A DNA stretch of 64,000 nt from Blastococcus colisei. Its GTDB lineage: Bacteria; Actinomycetota; Actinomycetes; Mycobacteriales; Geodermatophilaceae. The stretch is taken from NCBI RefSeq assembly GCF_006717095.1, contig NZ_VFQE01000001.1, positions 4,001,205 through 4,065,204 of the forward strand. Reading direction: 5' to 3'. Of the stretch, positions 51,301-58,565 are shown piece after piece. Each line of letters opens with the position of its first letter. The stretch's first letter is position 1. The notes under the pieces were generated by a model. It saw only the letters and a program-made list of their open reading frames with translations. It was not told the origin of the DNA and searched no databases. The translations under genes and the position numbers were made by a program.

Positions 51301-51546
51301 GAACCGCACCGCACGCCCGTCACCGCGCAGCTGCCCCCGCGGCTCGCCGGTGCCCGGATCGCAGCCGCCCACCCACGTCTCGTAGGCGTCACCGGTCAGC
51401 GGCGCCAGCTCGGTCACCCGCCCCTCGGCGACGCTGAACCGCCGAGCGACACCGGCGCCCTCGGTGAGGTAATAGTCATCCGCCCGACCCCGGTCGGCCT
51501 CCACGTACTGCCGGGCAGCCGCCGGCGCGCCGGCGTAAATCTTCAT
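48088..51546 (-). CDS. MobF-family conjugative relaxase/helicase (TrwC-TraI type), frameshifted near the C-terminus
   Basis: A protein of about 1150 residues. The N-terminal relaxase domain has tyrosines near the start (A-R-Q-Y-V-E-A-D...D-D-Y-Y-L-T-E-G), the metal-binding histidine triad (D-P-H-R-H-L-H-L-Q-I) and G-P-K-T-W-S. The helicase domain has Walker A E-G-A-A-G-A-G-K-T-T-T, Walker B L-L-V-V-D-E-A-G-M-L, and the UvrD-like late motifs (Y-A-T-T-A-H-G-T-Q-G, V-G-M-T-R-G-R). It nicks oriT and unwinds DNA for conjugation. The enzyme domains are intact; only the last ~150 residues are out of frame. Start ATG 51546 (MKIYAG) is likely; 51558 and 51570 are alternatives. Confidence 0.88.
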   Translation of the reverse strand: MKIYAGAPAAARQYVEADRGRADDYYLTEGAGVARRFSVAEGRVTELAPLTGDAYETWVGGCDPGTGEPRGQLRGDGRAVRFVEVVVNGPKTWSLAAALHPDIAAAYDAAQARAAGQIVGWLGDHATTRVGPRGGQVQVPVQVAEAVTVAHYTSRAGDPHRHLHLQINARVFAAGKWRGLHTVGVRDSLAAINGIGHAAVACDPQFRAALAAHGYALNTDGEIRQLADFVGAFSARAAQIARNIDRYEWEWAAAHPGESPGPALRRSWDARAWAAGRPDKVLPQPGEDLTARWLAELVALGYRDRNVPIGLAPTPVGGLDREQAVGRVLARLGAARSAWNAADVRGEVEQLLAAAGIVTDPAVRIELAEDLTARAMDRCVPLLDRDSPVGGVPEHIRAWTSGPVLAVEADLTARLACRATERPAGLPYTDATPAVDVAAAASRLDPGQAAAVAALTGQRALVVVEGAAGAGKTTTLAATRTLLAGQGRRLVVVTPTLKAAKVAAAEVGAVAGSAARLAFEYGWRWNADGAWTRLAVGHADPVTGRAYAGPAERARLRAGDLLVVDEAGMLDQDTAGALLTIADECQVRVALLGDRHQLAAVGRGGVLDLAAAQVDPAEHLTLVGVHRFTRTDATGHTTPDTDYADLTLAMRAGTDPGTVFDALLARGQIRLHPDPQALRETLAAVAAHGYTAGERVAVVVATREQAAALNAAIRDRLADGRVDDRRVVVTGAGERIGVGDRIATRRNDRDLAVANRDVWTVTAVGRDGGLLVTPDGTPHVTPAGGALAAVTSAVTPAGTGSRVLPADYVTAHVELAYATTAHGTQGDTVTAAHLVVGEDTGAAGAYVGMTRGRETNTAHLVATDPAQAREQWVAVFARDRADLGPAHAARLAAAETARYATPRPLEQALADLHSAWTAEQGCLDRLASDLPRRDALREIVALESAHANQLTALEARYEQTGIDAHRATARADASGAVLTAETDRIRDTLLGSWDTGRHAARDAAQVVLDGPGRLRLRRAAVNRAGEQLVDWAETWRPYLPAMPTDPQQIARLADRSDDRPRLWTAFEPTPATTPNTPTPSTLSCAGPQPPPRRPTGTPEPRWPTPAASTTSGSPASEPSPGPSTRRSGWPTPTGTSPPITPNWPPSEIASRA

Positions 51547-52074
51547 CCCGCCATGCATTCTCAACGCCACCCGACAATGACCAACAAGTCACCCCTAGAA
51601 ACGGCGATGGGCCCCGCGAAGCGGGGCCCGATCTACCTCCGAAGGTAGCATGCGTGCCGTTTTTTAGTAGATGCTTGGATGCCGATAGACTCTGACTTCT
51701 TATTCCTGTTCTATCACTCCTGCCGAGTTCTTAAACAACGACAAGTGTTGGCGATGGTCGTCGTTCTGAGGCGTCCCTGCGCGGTCCGAAGTTGCGCGCG
51801 CCTCGTCGCGAGCCACACGAGCTCCGCAGGAATACGCGGGGGTACGCGGTGCCTGGCAGGGCCTCGGGCGAAGATGCAGCACTGACGTCGCAGGAATGGC
51901 GCCGTTCGGGGATGCGTCGGGCAGCCATGCCCAACCGGTGCCCTTAACCGAGAGCCTTTCGCTGCCCGCCGGGGCTGTTCGACCAGAGTCCCGTCACCGG
52001 CAGCACCGTGCGCGGACACGTGCTGCACCGACGGGTCCATGTCCCGCGCCCCGACCTCCGTGCACCGGCCTAGC
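51547..52074. other. Noncoding region upstream of the relaxase gene
   Basis: About 530 nt without a convincing gene. It is less GC-rich than its surroundings between 51650 and 51760. It contains the hairpin cluster annotated as a possible oriT. It probably marks the border between the mobility genes and the catabolic region. Confidence 0.5.
51609..51665. other. Hairpin cluster; candidate oriT
   Basis: A perfect 9-bp stem (GGGCCCCGC, loop GAA, GCGGGGCCC; 51609-51629) is followed by a 6-bp stem (CTACCT, CCGA, AGGTAG; 51633-51648) and a run of six T at 51660-51665. It lies 63 nt upstream of the relaxase start, where MobF origins of transfer are often found. The T-run would also fit a terminator for rightward transcription, but no gene is seen to be terminated. 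Confidence 0.4.
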
Positions 52075-53094
52075 TCAATGCGAGCCCAGTGCTCGGCCCG
52101 CCTCATCCGGAACGCCGGCCGCCGCCGAGCCCGGCCGGATCGACGCCGCCGGCCGGCTGGCGCTCAGCCAGCCCTCGGAAGCGGAGACCTCGAGGGCTAC
52201 GTCGACGAAGCGGTGAACCGCCGCCCCCGCACCCCGCCGCCAGTACAGCTGGACAGGGATAAGGGTCGCCGGTTCGACCGCCCGCCACACGAACCCGTCG
52301 GGCACGGGATCGAACTGCGTCTCGAAAGCGACGGAGAAGGCCAGGCCGGCCGCGATCTGGGCCCGCGCGGCGGGATCTCGGTGGAACAGGGCCGACGTCA
52401 GGTACTCGAACTCCTGGATCGGACCGCAGAAGCCGTGGCCCCGGAACGAGTCAACCACCTGGTCGAAGAAATCCGGAGAAAACTGCCGAGGCCAGATGGC
52501 CAGCGTACTGCTGGCCAGGTCGTCCATCGTCAACACGGACCTGCCCGCCAGGGGATGGCCCTGCCCGAGCACCACCCCGATTGGCTCGTCGCGCAGTCTG
52601 ACCGACTCGAGGTCGTCGGCCACGTGGGCGGGCCGTGCCATCCCGACGTCCACCCGGCCGGCCCGGACCGACTCGATGCTCTCTGTCTGCCACATCTCGA
52701 CCATCTGCAGCGAAAGGCTGGGCCAGCGCTCGTGTACCGCGCCGACCAGCCGGGGAAGCGTCTCGTTGACCAGGGTTGGCGTGTAGGAGACAACCAGGCG
52801 CCCGCTCTCGCCGGCGGCGGTCCGCCGGGTTTCCTCGACCGCCGTGGTCACCGATTGCAAGATCGACCGGGCGTGCTCCAGCAGCGCCACCCCGGCCTCG
52901 CTCAGCTCGACGCGGCGGGTGGTGCGACGGAAGAGCTGGACGCCGAGCTCGTGCTCCAGCTGCTGCACCTGCGCGCTGAGCGACTGCTGCACCATGTGCA
53001 GCTTCAGCGCGGCGCGGGAGAAGTTCAGCTCCTCGGCAACCGCGACAAACGCCCGCAGGTGCCGCAGCTCCAGGTTGCTCGTCTTCACCGCCAC
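52075..53094 (-). CDS. LysR-family transcriptional regulator
   Basis: The 339-residue protein has the N-terminal winged helix (L-E-L-R-H-L-R-A-F-V-A-V-A-E-E-L-N-F, L-S-A-Q-V-Q-Q-L-E-H-E-L-G-V-Q-L-F-R-R) at about 8-65 and a two-lobed effector domain. The C-terminal 30 residues are an Ala/Ser-rich extension. It is divergent from the FAH-led catabolic operon with 129 nt between starts and is the likely activator of that operon, responding to the substrate or an intermediate. Confidence 0.92.
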   Translation of the reverse strand: MAVKTSNLELRHLRAFVAVAEELNFSRAALKLHMVQQSLSAQVQQLEHELGVQLFRRTTRRVELSEAGVALLEHARSILQSVTTAVEETRRTAAGESGRLVVSYTPTLVNETLPRLVGAVHERWPSLSLQMVEMWQTESIESVRAGRVDVGMARPAHVADDLESVRLRDEPIGVVLGQGHPLAGRSVLTMDDLASSTLAIWPRQFSPDFFDQVVDSFRGHGFCGPIQEFEYLTSALFHRDPAARAQIAAGLAFSVAFETQFDPVPDGFVWRAVEPATLIPVQLYWRRGAGAAVHRFVDVALEVSASEGWLSASRPAASIRPGSAAAGVPDEAGRALGSH

Positions 53095-53110
53095 CCCGCC
53101 TCTTGCGCCG

Positions 53111-53133
53111 ATTGACCAATCTAGCTGGTTAAT
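53111..53133. promoter_or_regulatory. Probable LysR operator
   Basis: ATTGACCA and TGGTTAAT form an 8-bp inverted repeat with one mismatch around 7 nt (ATCTAGC). It is a T-N11-A type palindrome close to the lysR start and about 90 nt before the FAH gene, the usual place of the autoregulatory site. Confidence 0.6.
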
Positions 53134-53186
53134 CGACCAGGAAACAGTGTTTCCCAGGTCACATCTGTCACTCGTAGGTTCGGTCC

Positions 53187-53204
53187 GTGGTCAACGCTGA
53201 CCAC
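53187..53204. promoter_or_regulatory. Second inverted repeat in the divergent control region
   Basis: GTGGTCA-ACGC-TGACCAC is a perfect 7-bp inverted repeat, 19 nt before the FAH start. It shares the GGTCA/TGACC core with the first site and could be an additional regulator-binding site or a hairpin in the 5' leader. Confidence 0.5.
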
Positions 53205-53223
53205 GCGATAGGAGGCAGACGCC

Positions 53224-54180
53224 GTGCAGCTGGTCAGCTATCGCCGCACGCAGGGAGCCGACGTGGACGAAATGGCCGCTCCCCGTCCAGGCGTCATCGA
53301 TGGCGACCACATCGTCGACCTCGTCGAAGCGGCGGGACGCAACGGCGACCCGGCCCCCGACTCGATGCTCGCCCTCCTGCGCCTCGGCGAGGAGGGTCTC
53401 GACCTCGCGCGGGCCTGCCTGGACAGCTCCAAGCAGACCGGTGACTTCGCTGTGCCGGCGACCGAGGTCCGGCTGGCCGCCCCCCTCCCCCGCCCGAACT
53501 CTATGCGTGACTTCATGCTCGTCGAGGAGCACGTCAAGAACAGCTTCGGCGCGGTCCCCGAGCAGTGGTACCGGCTGCCCATCCACTGGAAGGGCAATCC
53601 CGACACGGTCATCGGCCCGGACGACGAGGTCCCCTGGCCGCACTACACCGACAAGCTCGATTTCGAGCTCGAGGTGGCCGCGGTCCTGGGCAAGCGCGCC
53701 TTCCAGGTGACGCCGGAGCAGGCACTGGACTGCATAGTCGGCTACACGATCTTCAACGACTGGAGCGCCCGTGACATCCAGTTCCGCGAGATGGAGGTGA
53801 AGCTGGGACCAGCCTTCGGTAAGGACTTCGCCACCACCCTGGGCCCGACGCTGACTACTGCGGATTCGATCGACATCTCCACCGCCCGCATGAGCGCACG
53901 GGTCAACGGCGAGACCTGGTCCGAGGGCACGCTGGGCGCGATGGTCTTTGGCTTCGCCGAGGTCATCTCGACGCTCTCCGTGGACCAGCCGCTACAGCCC
54001 GGCGACGTGCTCGGCGGCGGCACGATCGGCCGCGGCTGCGGCCTAGAGATGGACCGCTGGATCGCACCCGGCGACGTGGTCGAGCTCGAGGTCGAGGGCA
54101 TCGGTGTCCTCCGCAATCGGGTCGGCCAGAAGCGACCGGCGCCGGGATACGGCATCGACCTCATCCGGACGGCGGACTAA
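53224..54180 (+). CDS. Fumarylacetoacetate hydrolase-family protein
   Basis: The 318-residue protein has the FAH-fold catalytic core with metal ligands in K-L-D-F-E-L-E-V-A-A-V-L-G (E-x-E) and the motifs G-Y-T-I-F-N-D-W-S-A-R-D-I-Q, K-D-F-A-T-T-L-G-P and G-G-G-T-I-G-R-G-C-G. Members cleave C-C bonds or decarboxylate ring-fission products such as acylpyruvates. It is the first gene of the LysR-controlled operon, which suggests a late catabolic step. The GTG start follows G-A-T-A-G-G-A-G-G. Confidence 0.9.
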   Translation: MQLVSYRRTQGADVDEMAAPRPGVIDGDHIVDLVEAAGRNGDPAPDSMLALLRLGEEGLDLARACLDSSKQTGDFAVPATEVRLAAPLPRPNSMRDFMLVEEHVKNSFGAVPEQWYRLPIHWKGNPDTVIGPDDEVPWPHYTDKLDFELEVAAVLGKRAFQVTPEQALDCIVGYTIFNDWSARDIQFREMEVKLGPAFGKDFATTLGPTLTTADSIDISTARMSARVNGETWSEGTLGAMVFGFAEVISTLSVDQPLQPGDVLGGGTIGRGCGLEMDRWIAPGDVVELEVEGIGVLRNRVGQKRPAPGYGIDLIRTAD

Positions 54181-54257
54181 CCCCGCCGGCCCACAACTGC
54201 ACGTCCCGGGCCGTCAACCGTCGACCCGTGCACCTCCTAAATCCATCGGAGAAGCGC

Positions 54258-55526
54258 ATGACCGAAGTGATCCTGCAGGTCTACCCCACGCTCGGTGACG
54301 AACAGGAGATGGCCGCCCGCCGCCCGATCGGGCGTGACAACGACGCCTACCAGCGGATGCTCGAGAGCCTCGTCGAGCTCGTGAAGGCCGCCGACGATCT
54401 CGGCTACTGGGGCATCACCCATGTCGAGCACCACATGCACTCCGAGGGCATGGAGATCTCGCCGTCCCCCCTGATGCTCAACCTGTACCTCGGGCAGCAC
54501 ACCAAGCGGCTCCGACACGGCCAGCTCGGTCTGGTGCTCCCCGCGCACGACCCGATCCGCCTCGCCGAAGAGATCGCCATCGTCGACCACATGCTCCAGG
54601 GCCGGCTGTTCGTCGGCATGGCGCGCGGCTACCAAGCGCGCTGGCAGAACATCCTGTGTCAGCGGTTCGGCGTGACGTCGACGGCGTCGGACATGAGCGA
54701 CGCCGACCAGCGCAACCGGCTGCTCTTCTCCGAGAACTTCAAGATTATGAAGAAGGCCTGGTCCGAGCCGCTGCTGCAGTACGACGGCCCGACCTACCAG
54801 GTGCCGTTCCCGATCGAGGGCATCCCGAACTGGCCGCCGGCCGACACGATCACACGCCCGTACGGCCAGCCCGGCGAGGTCGACGAGCACGGCACGATCA
54901 AGGGCGTCAGCGTGGTGCCGCGGCCGTACCAGAGCCCGCATCCGCAGCTGTTCCAGGCGTTCGGCGCCAGCCCCGGCACCCTGCAGTGGTGCGGCGAGGA
55001 GAACGTCACCCCGACGATCCTTATGGGCTCGCACGAGAAGCTGCGCCAGCTCATGGACATCTACGTCGACGGCGCCAACTCACGCGGCCGCAACCCGCGC
55101 TTCGGTGAGGGCATCGGCGTCTGCCGCACCTTCTACGTGTATCCGAACGGCACGCCCGAGGACGAGGTGCGCGCCCGAATCCGGGAAAGCGTGGACAAGT
55201 ACGAGAAGCCCGTCTGGCAGGGCTGGTACGAGCAGTTCGGCTTCATGGAGGGCGCGCGCTACGACGGCGAGGAGGGCCCGGTGCCCAAGCCGGGCGAGCA
55301 CCTCGCCGACCGGCTGATCAACAGCGGGCTGCTCATCGGCGGCACGGTGGACGATGTCAAGCGCCAGATCAGCGAATTCCTCACGAAGATGCCCATCGAC
55401 TACTTCGTGTGGCTCTTCCACTGGGGCATGATCCCGCGCGCCGAGGGCCTGGAGATGCTCGAACTGTTCTCGACCCAGGTCATGCCCGAGTTCGGTCTCG
55501 CCGAGGCGGCCACCGGCCAGGCCTGA
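54258..55526 (+). CDS. LLM-class (luciferase-like) flavin-dependent monooxygenase
   Basis: The 422-residue protein has the bacterial luciferase-like barrel: D-L-G-Y-W-G-I-T-H-V-E-H-H near 50, G-L-V-L-P-A-H-D-P-I-R-L-A-E-E-I-A-I-V-D, L-Q-G-R-L-F-V-G-M-A-R-G-Y and a late substrate-selection region. Such enzymes use FMNH2 supplied by a separate reductase to oxygenate substrates; a flavin reductase is encoded three genes away. It is likely the first catabolic enzyme of this route. The substrate is not identifiable. Confidence 0.9.
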   Translation: MTEVILQVYPTLGDEQEMAARRPIGRDNDAYQRMLESLVELVKAADDLGYWGITHVEHHMHSEGMEISPSPLMLNLYLGQHTKRLRHGQLGLVLPAHDPIRLAEEIAIVDHMLQGRLFVGMARGYQARWQNILCQRFGVTSTASDMSDADQRNRLLFSENFKIMKKAWSEPLLQYDGPTYQVPFPIEGIPNWPPADTITRPYGQPGEVDEHGTIKGVSVVPRPYQSPHPQLFQAFGASPGTLQWCGEENVTPTILMGSHEKLRQLMDIYVDGANSRGRNPRFGEGIGVCRTFYVYPNGTPEDEVRARIRESVDKYEKPVWQGWYEQFGFMEGARYDGEEGPVPKPGEHLADRLINSGLLIGGTVDDVKRQISEFLTKMPIDYFVWLFHWGMIPRAEGLEMLELFSTQVMPEFGLAEAATGQA

Positions 55527-55604
55527 CCCGTCCCCCGCACGGTCCGGGGATGCCTGCCGCGCAGGCATCCCCGGCCGTCCCCTTCCCGTCCTGGAGGACG
55601 ACGC

Positions 55605-56540
55605 ATGAGCAACAGCCGAAGCGCTTCGGCGGCGCTACCCCCGCCGACCCTGCACGACCTCGGTGGCGGGTTCTCCGCCTTCGTTCAGCTCGACGGCGGG
55701 TGGGGCCTGAACAATGCGGGCGTCCACATCGGGGGGCGCGGCGTGACGCTGGTGGACACCGCGTTCACCGCCTCCCGCGGCGTGGGGCTGCGCGACGCCG
55801 TCGCCGGCCTCACCGCGACGCCGGTGCGAACAATCCTGAACACTCACCACCACGGCGACCACACCTACGGCAACTATCTGTTCCCCGAGGCGACGATCGT
55901 GGGGCACGACCTATGCAGGGAAACGATGCTCGCCGTCGGCCTGGAGACCAAGGAGTGGTTCCCCGGCGTCGAGTGGGGCGACCTCGAGATCGCCCCGCCG
56001 ACGGTGACCTTCGATGACTCGGTGACCGTCTGGTGCGACGACGTGGCCGCCACGCTCCGGTACGTCGGACAGCCGGCGCACACCACCAACGACGTCACTG
56101 TTTGGGTGCCCGACCGCGGTCTGCTGTTCGCCGGCGACCTGGTGTTCAACGGGGGCACGCCGTTCGTGGTGATGGGATCGGTGCAGGGGTTGATCAACGC
56201 GCTCACCGACCTGTCCGGTCTGGACGCCGGCACATTGGTTCCCGGTCACGGTGCCGTATGCGATAGCGCGGTGATCGGCGACCAACTGGAGTACCTGCGC
56301 TTCGTGCAGGACCGGGCCAAGGACGGCTTCGCCGCCGGCGACGAGCCCCTCGAAGTCGCCCGGCGCACCGACCTCGGCGACTACGCACGCTGGACCGACT
56401 CCGAGCGACTGGTGGGCAACCTGCACCGCGCCTACTCCGAACTTCGCGGCGAGCCGCTCGGGGTCTCCCTGGACTACCACCAGATCGTTGACGAGATGGT
56501 CGAGTTCAACGGCGGCCGGCCACTGACGTGTCTCGCCTGA
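55605..56540 (+). CDS. Metallo-beta-lactamase-fold hydrolase
   Basis: The 311-residue protein has the metal-binding H-H-H-G-D-H motif at 81-86, further ligands in G-Q-P-A-H-T-T-N-D, L-L-F-A-G-D-L-V and L-V-P-G-H-G. The fold hydrolyses thioesters, lactones or esters. In this operon it probably opens a lactone or ester made by the monooxygenase. The sequence spacing of the ligands resembles SoxH/glyoxalase-II-like groups rather than antibiotic-degrading beta-lactamases. Confidence 0.88.
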   Translation: MSNSRSASAALPPPTLHDLGGGFSAFVQLDGGWGLNNAGVHIGGRGVTLVDTAFTASRGVGLRDAVAGLTATPVRTILNTHHHGDHTYGNYLFPEATIVGHDLCRETMLAVGLETKEWFPGVEWGDLEIAPPTVTFDDSVTVWCDDVAATLRYVGQPAHTTNDVTVWVPDRGLLFAGDLVFNGGTPFVVMGSVQGLINALTDLSGLDAGTLVPGHGAVCDSAVIGDQLEYLRFVQDRAKDGFAAGDEPLEVARRTDLGDYARWTDSERLVGNLHRAYSELRGEPLGVSLDYHQIVDEMVEFNGGRPLTCLA

Positions 56541-56578
56541 CCACCGTCGCCGCTGCACCAACCAAAGGAGAGTTCCCG

Positions 56579-57079
56579 ATGGCATCACCCGCCGAGGAGC
56601 TGCAGACCCACTTCCGTGAGGTGATGGCTGGCGTCGCCACCCCGGTATCCGTCGTGACCGCGATCTCGGGCGGCCTGCCGCACGGGACGACGGTCAGCGC
56701 GTTCGCCTCCCTGTCGATGAACCCGCCGATGGTGCTCGTTGCCCTCGACCGAGGGTCGGAACTCCTGACGCGGGTCCGGGAGTGCGGTCGCTTCGGGATC
56801 AACGTACTCGGGTCGACCCAGTCCGCCCTTGCGCTGGGGTTCGCCAAGAAGGGCGGGACCGGCAAGTTCGACGGTGTTCACTGGGAGCTGCACGACGACC
56901 TGCCCCGGCTGCCGGGGGCTCCGGGGTGGCTGGCCTGCGAGGTCACGAGCCTGGTGGACGGTGGGGACCACGTCGTGGCTCTCGGCACGGTCGTGGCCGC
57001 GGAAACCTTCGACGGCCGGCCGCTGACGTACCACGGTCGGGTGTTCGGCACCCACGCCCATCTCGAGGAGTCGGCGTGA
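56579..57079 (+). CDS. Flavin reductase (FMN-binding split-barrel)
   Basis: The 166-residue protein is a typical short-chain flavin reductase of two-component monooxygenases: V-A-T-P-V-S-V-V-T-A, G-T-T-V-S-A-F-A-S-L-S-M-N-P-P-M-V-L-V-A-L-D-R-G-S, F-G-I-N-V-L and the histidine-containing C-terminus (Y-H-G-R-V-F-G-T-H). It should supply reduced flavin to the LLM monooxygenase. The ATG follows AAAGGAG, and the stop overlaps the ribBA start (GTGA). Confidence 0.92.
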   Translation: MASPAEELQTHFREVMAGVATPVSVVTAISGGLPHGTTVSAFASLSMNPPMVLVALDRGSELLTRVRECGRFGINVLGSTQSALALGFAKKGGTGKFDGVHWELHDDLPRLPGAPGWLACEVTSLVDGGDHVVALGTVVAAETFDGRPLTYHGRVFGTHAHLEESA

Positions 57080-58332
57080 CCACCCGGCAGTCGCCGGCCG
57101 AGGCGGTGCAGCATGCCGTTGCGGCCCTGGCCGAGGGCCGGATGGTGATCGTGGTGGACGACGCCGACCGGGAGGACGAGGGCGATCTGATACTCGCCGC
57201 CGAGTGCGTGACCGAGCAGCAGATGGCGTTCCTGGTGCGCCACACGACAGGGATCATCTGCGTGCCGATGCGCGCCGATCGCGCCGAGGAGCTGCGGTTG
57301 CCGCAGATGACTGCGGACAACACCGACGCGCACGGCACCGCGTTCACGGTGACGGTCGACCACGTCGACACGGGCACGGGAGTTTCGGCGGCAGACCGGA
57401 CACGCACGGTGTGCGCGCTGGCCTCTCCGGCCACCCTTGCGGGCCATCTGCGCCGGCCCGGGCACATCTTCCCGCTGCGGGCTCGGGAGGGTGGCGTGCT
57501 GGTCCGGGCGGGACACACTGAGGCCGCCGTCGACCTGACAACCATGGCCGGACTGTCGGGCGTTGGAGTTATCGGCGAGATTGTAGACGAGGACGGGTCG
57601 ATGCGCCGCGGCGCCTCCTTGGCCGCGTTCGCCGCCGAGCACGACCTGCCGGTGCTCGCGATCGCCGATCTCATCCGGTACCGGCGGGCCACAGAGCAGC
57701 TGGTGGAGCTAGTCGCCAGCTCACACATGCCGACGAAGTTCGGGGACTTCCGGGCGCTGGCCTACCGCAGCACCCTGGACGGGAGCGAGCACCTGGCACT
57801 GGTTCTCGGGGACGTCGCGGCAGCGGGACGGAGCGAGGGCGGCGCACTGGTCCGCGTGCACTCGGAGTGTCTCACCGGTGACATCCTGGGCTCCCTACGC
57901 TGTGACTGCGGCGGGCAGCTGGAGCAGGCGCTGCGGGCCGTGGCCGCGGAGGGCTGCGGCGCGGTGGTCTACCTGCGCGGACACGAGGGCCGCGGCATCG
58001 GGCTGGCACACAAGATCCGCGCCTACGCCCTGCAGGAGCAGGGTCTGGACACGGTGGACGCCAACACGGCCCAGGGCCTGCCCGTCGACTCCCGGAGCTA
58101 CGGCGTCGGCGCGCAAATCCTCGGCGACCTCGGTATCACACAGCTGCGGCTGATCACCAACAACCCGGCCAAATTCGGAGGCCTGGAGGGCTACGGGCTG
58201 ACGATCGTGGGCCGGGTGGCGCTGCCGGTGGTGGAGACGCCGCACAACGTCAGCTACCTGCGCACCAAGCAGCTGCGGATGGGCCACCGTCTGCGGACGC
58301 GCGCCGCCGAGGCGTGGCTGAGAGACGGCTGA
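57076..58332 (+). CDS. ribBA: Bifunctional 3,4-dihydroxy-2-butanone-4-phosphate synthase / GTP cyclohydrolase II
   Basis: The 418-residue fusion carries both entry enzymes of riboflavin synthesis. RibB half: D-D-A-D-R-E-D-E-G-D-L-I, H-T-T-G, V-D-T-G-T-G-V-S-A-A-D-R and R-P-G-H-I-F-P-L. RibA half: zinc cysteines in C-L-T-G-D-I-L-G-S-L-R-C-D-C, then L-R-G-H-E-G-R-G-I-G-L. Both active sites look complete. It is translationally coupled to a flavin reductase rather than placed with ribE/ribH/ribD, so it probably raises flavin supply when the monooxygenase operon is on. No FMN riboswitch precedes it. Confidence 0.92.
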   Translation: MTTRQSPAEAVQHAVAALAEGRMVIVVDDADREDEGDLILAAECVTEQQMAFLVRHTTGIICVPMRADRAEELRLPQMTADNTDAHGTAFTVTVDHVDTGTGVSAADRTRTVCALASPATLAGHLRRPGHIFPLRAREGGVLVRAGHTEAAVDLTTMAGLSGVGVIGEIVDEDGSMRRGASLAAFAAEHDLPVLAIADLIRYRRATEQLVELVASSHMPTKFGDFRALAYRSTLDGSEHLALVLGDVAAAGRSEGGALVRVHSECLTGDILGSLRCDCGGQLEQALRAVAAEGCGAVVYLRGHEGRGIGLAHKIRAYALQEQGLDTVDANTAQGLPVDSRSYGVGAQILGDLGITQLRLITNNPAKFGGLEGYGLTIVGRVALPVVETPHNVSYLRTKQLRMGHRLRTRAAEAWLRDG

Positions 58333-58464
58333 GGGACGGCTGCCCGTGAGCCCCATCTTGGGCTGGCCCATCGCTCTGCTAAGGGCCTCGTTGAGACAGC
58401 TGCGCTGTGGTGGCAGGGCAGGGGGGCGGCGCTAAGCGAGCGCAGATATCTCGGTAGGCTGGGT

Positions 58465-58560
58465 GCGCGATGTGCGGGAGCTCGGAGGAACCGGGCTGAG
58501 AGGGCGGCTGACTGTGCCGCCGACCGCTGGAACCTGACCGGGTAATGCCGGCGTAGGGAG
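58465..58560 (+). promoter_or_regulatory. TPP riboswitch (THI element)
   Basis: Conserved aptamer parts are present: C-T-G-A-G-A (58496-58501), a variable stem-loop (GGCGGC...GCCGCC region), G-A-A-C-C-T-G-A (58530-58537), G-G-G-T-A-A-T-G-C-C-G-G-C-G (about 58540-58553) and T-A-G-G-G-A before 58560. The AGGGAG at the 3' edge is also the ribosome binding site of the next gene, 5 nt from its ATG. Thiamine pyrophosphate binding should therefore hide the ribosome binding site directly. The 5' limit is approximate. Confidence 0.9.
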
Positions 58561-58565
58561 CGATC

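Larger units (their letters stand above)
46631..51650. mobile_element. Left end of a second integrative element (tyrosine integrase plus MobF relaxase); right end not identified
   Basis: tadA is cut at about 46631-46648, directly at the 3' end of a tyrosine integrase gene, which is the usual position for the attachment site of such an element. A conjugative relaxase follows. The matching att site and the rest of tadA are absent up to 64,000, so the end given here is only the limit of the genes that look mobile. The catabolic and thiamine operons to the right may be cargo or unrelated chromosome. Confidence 0.65.
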
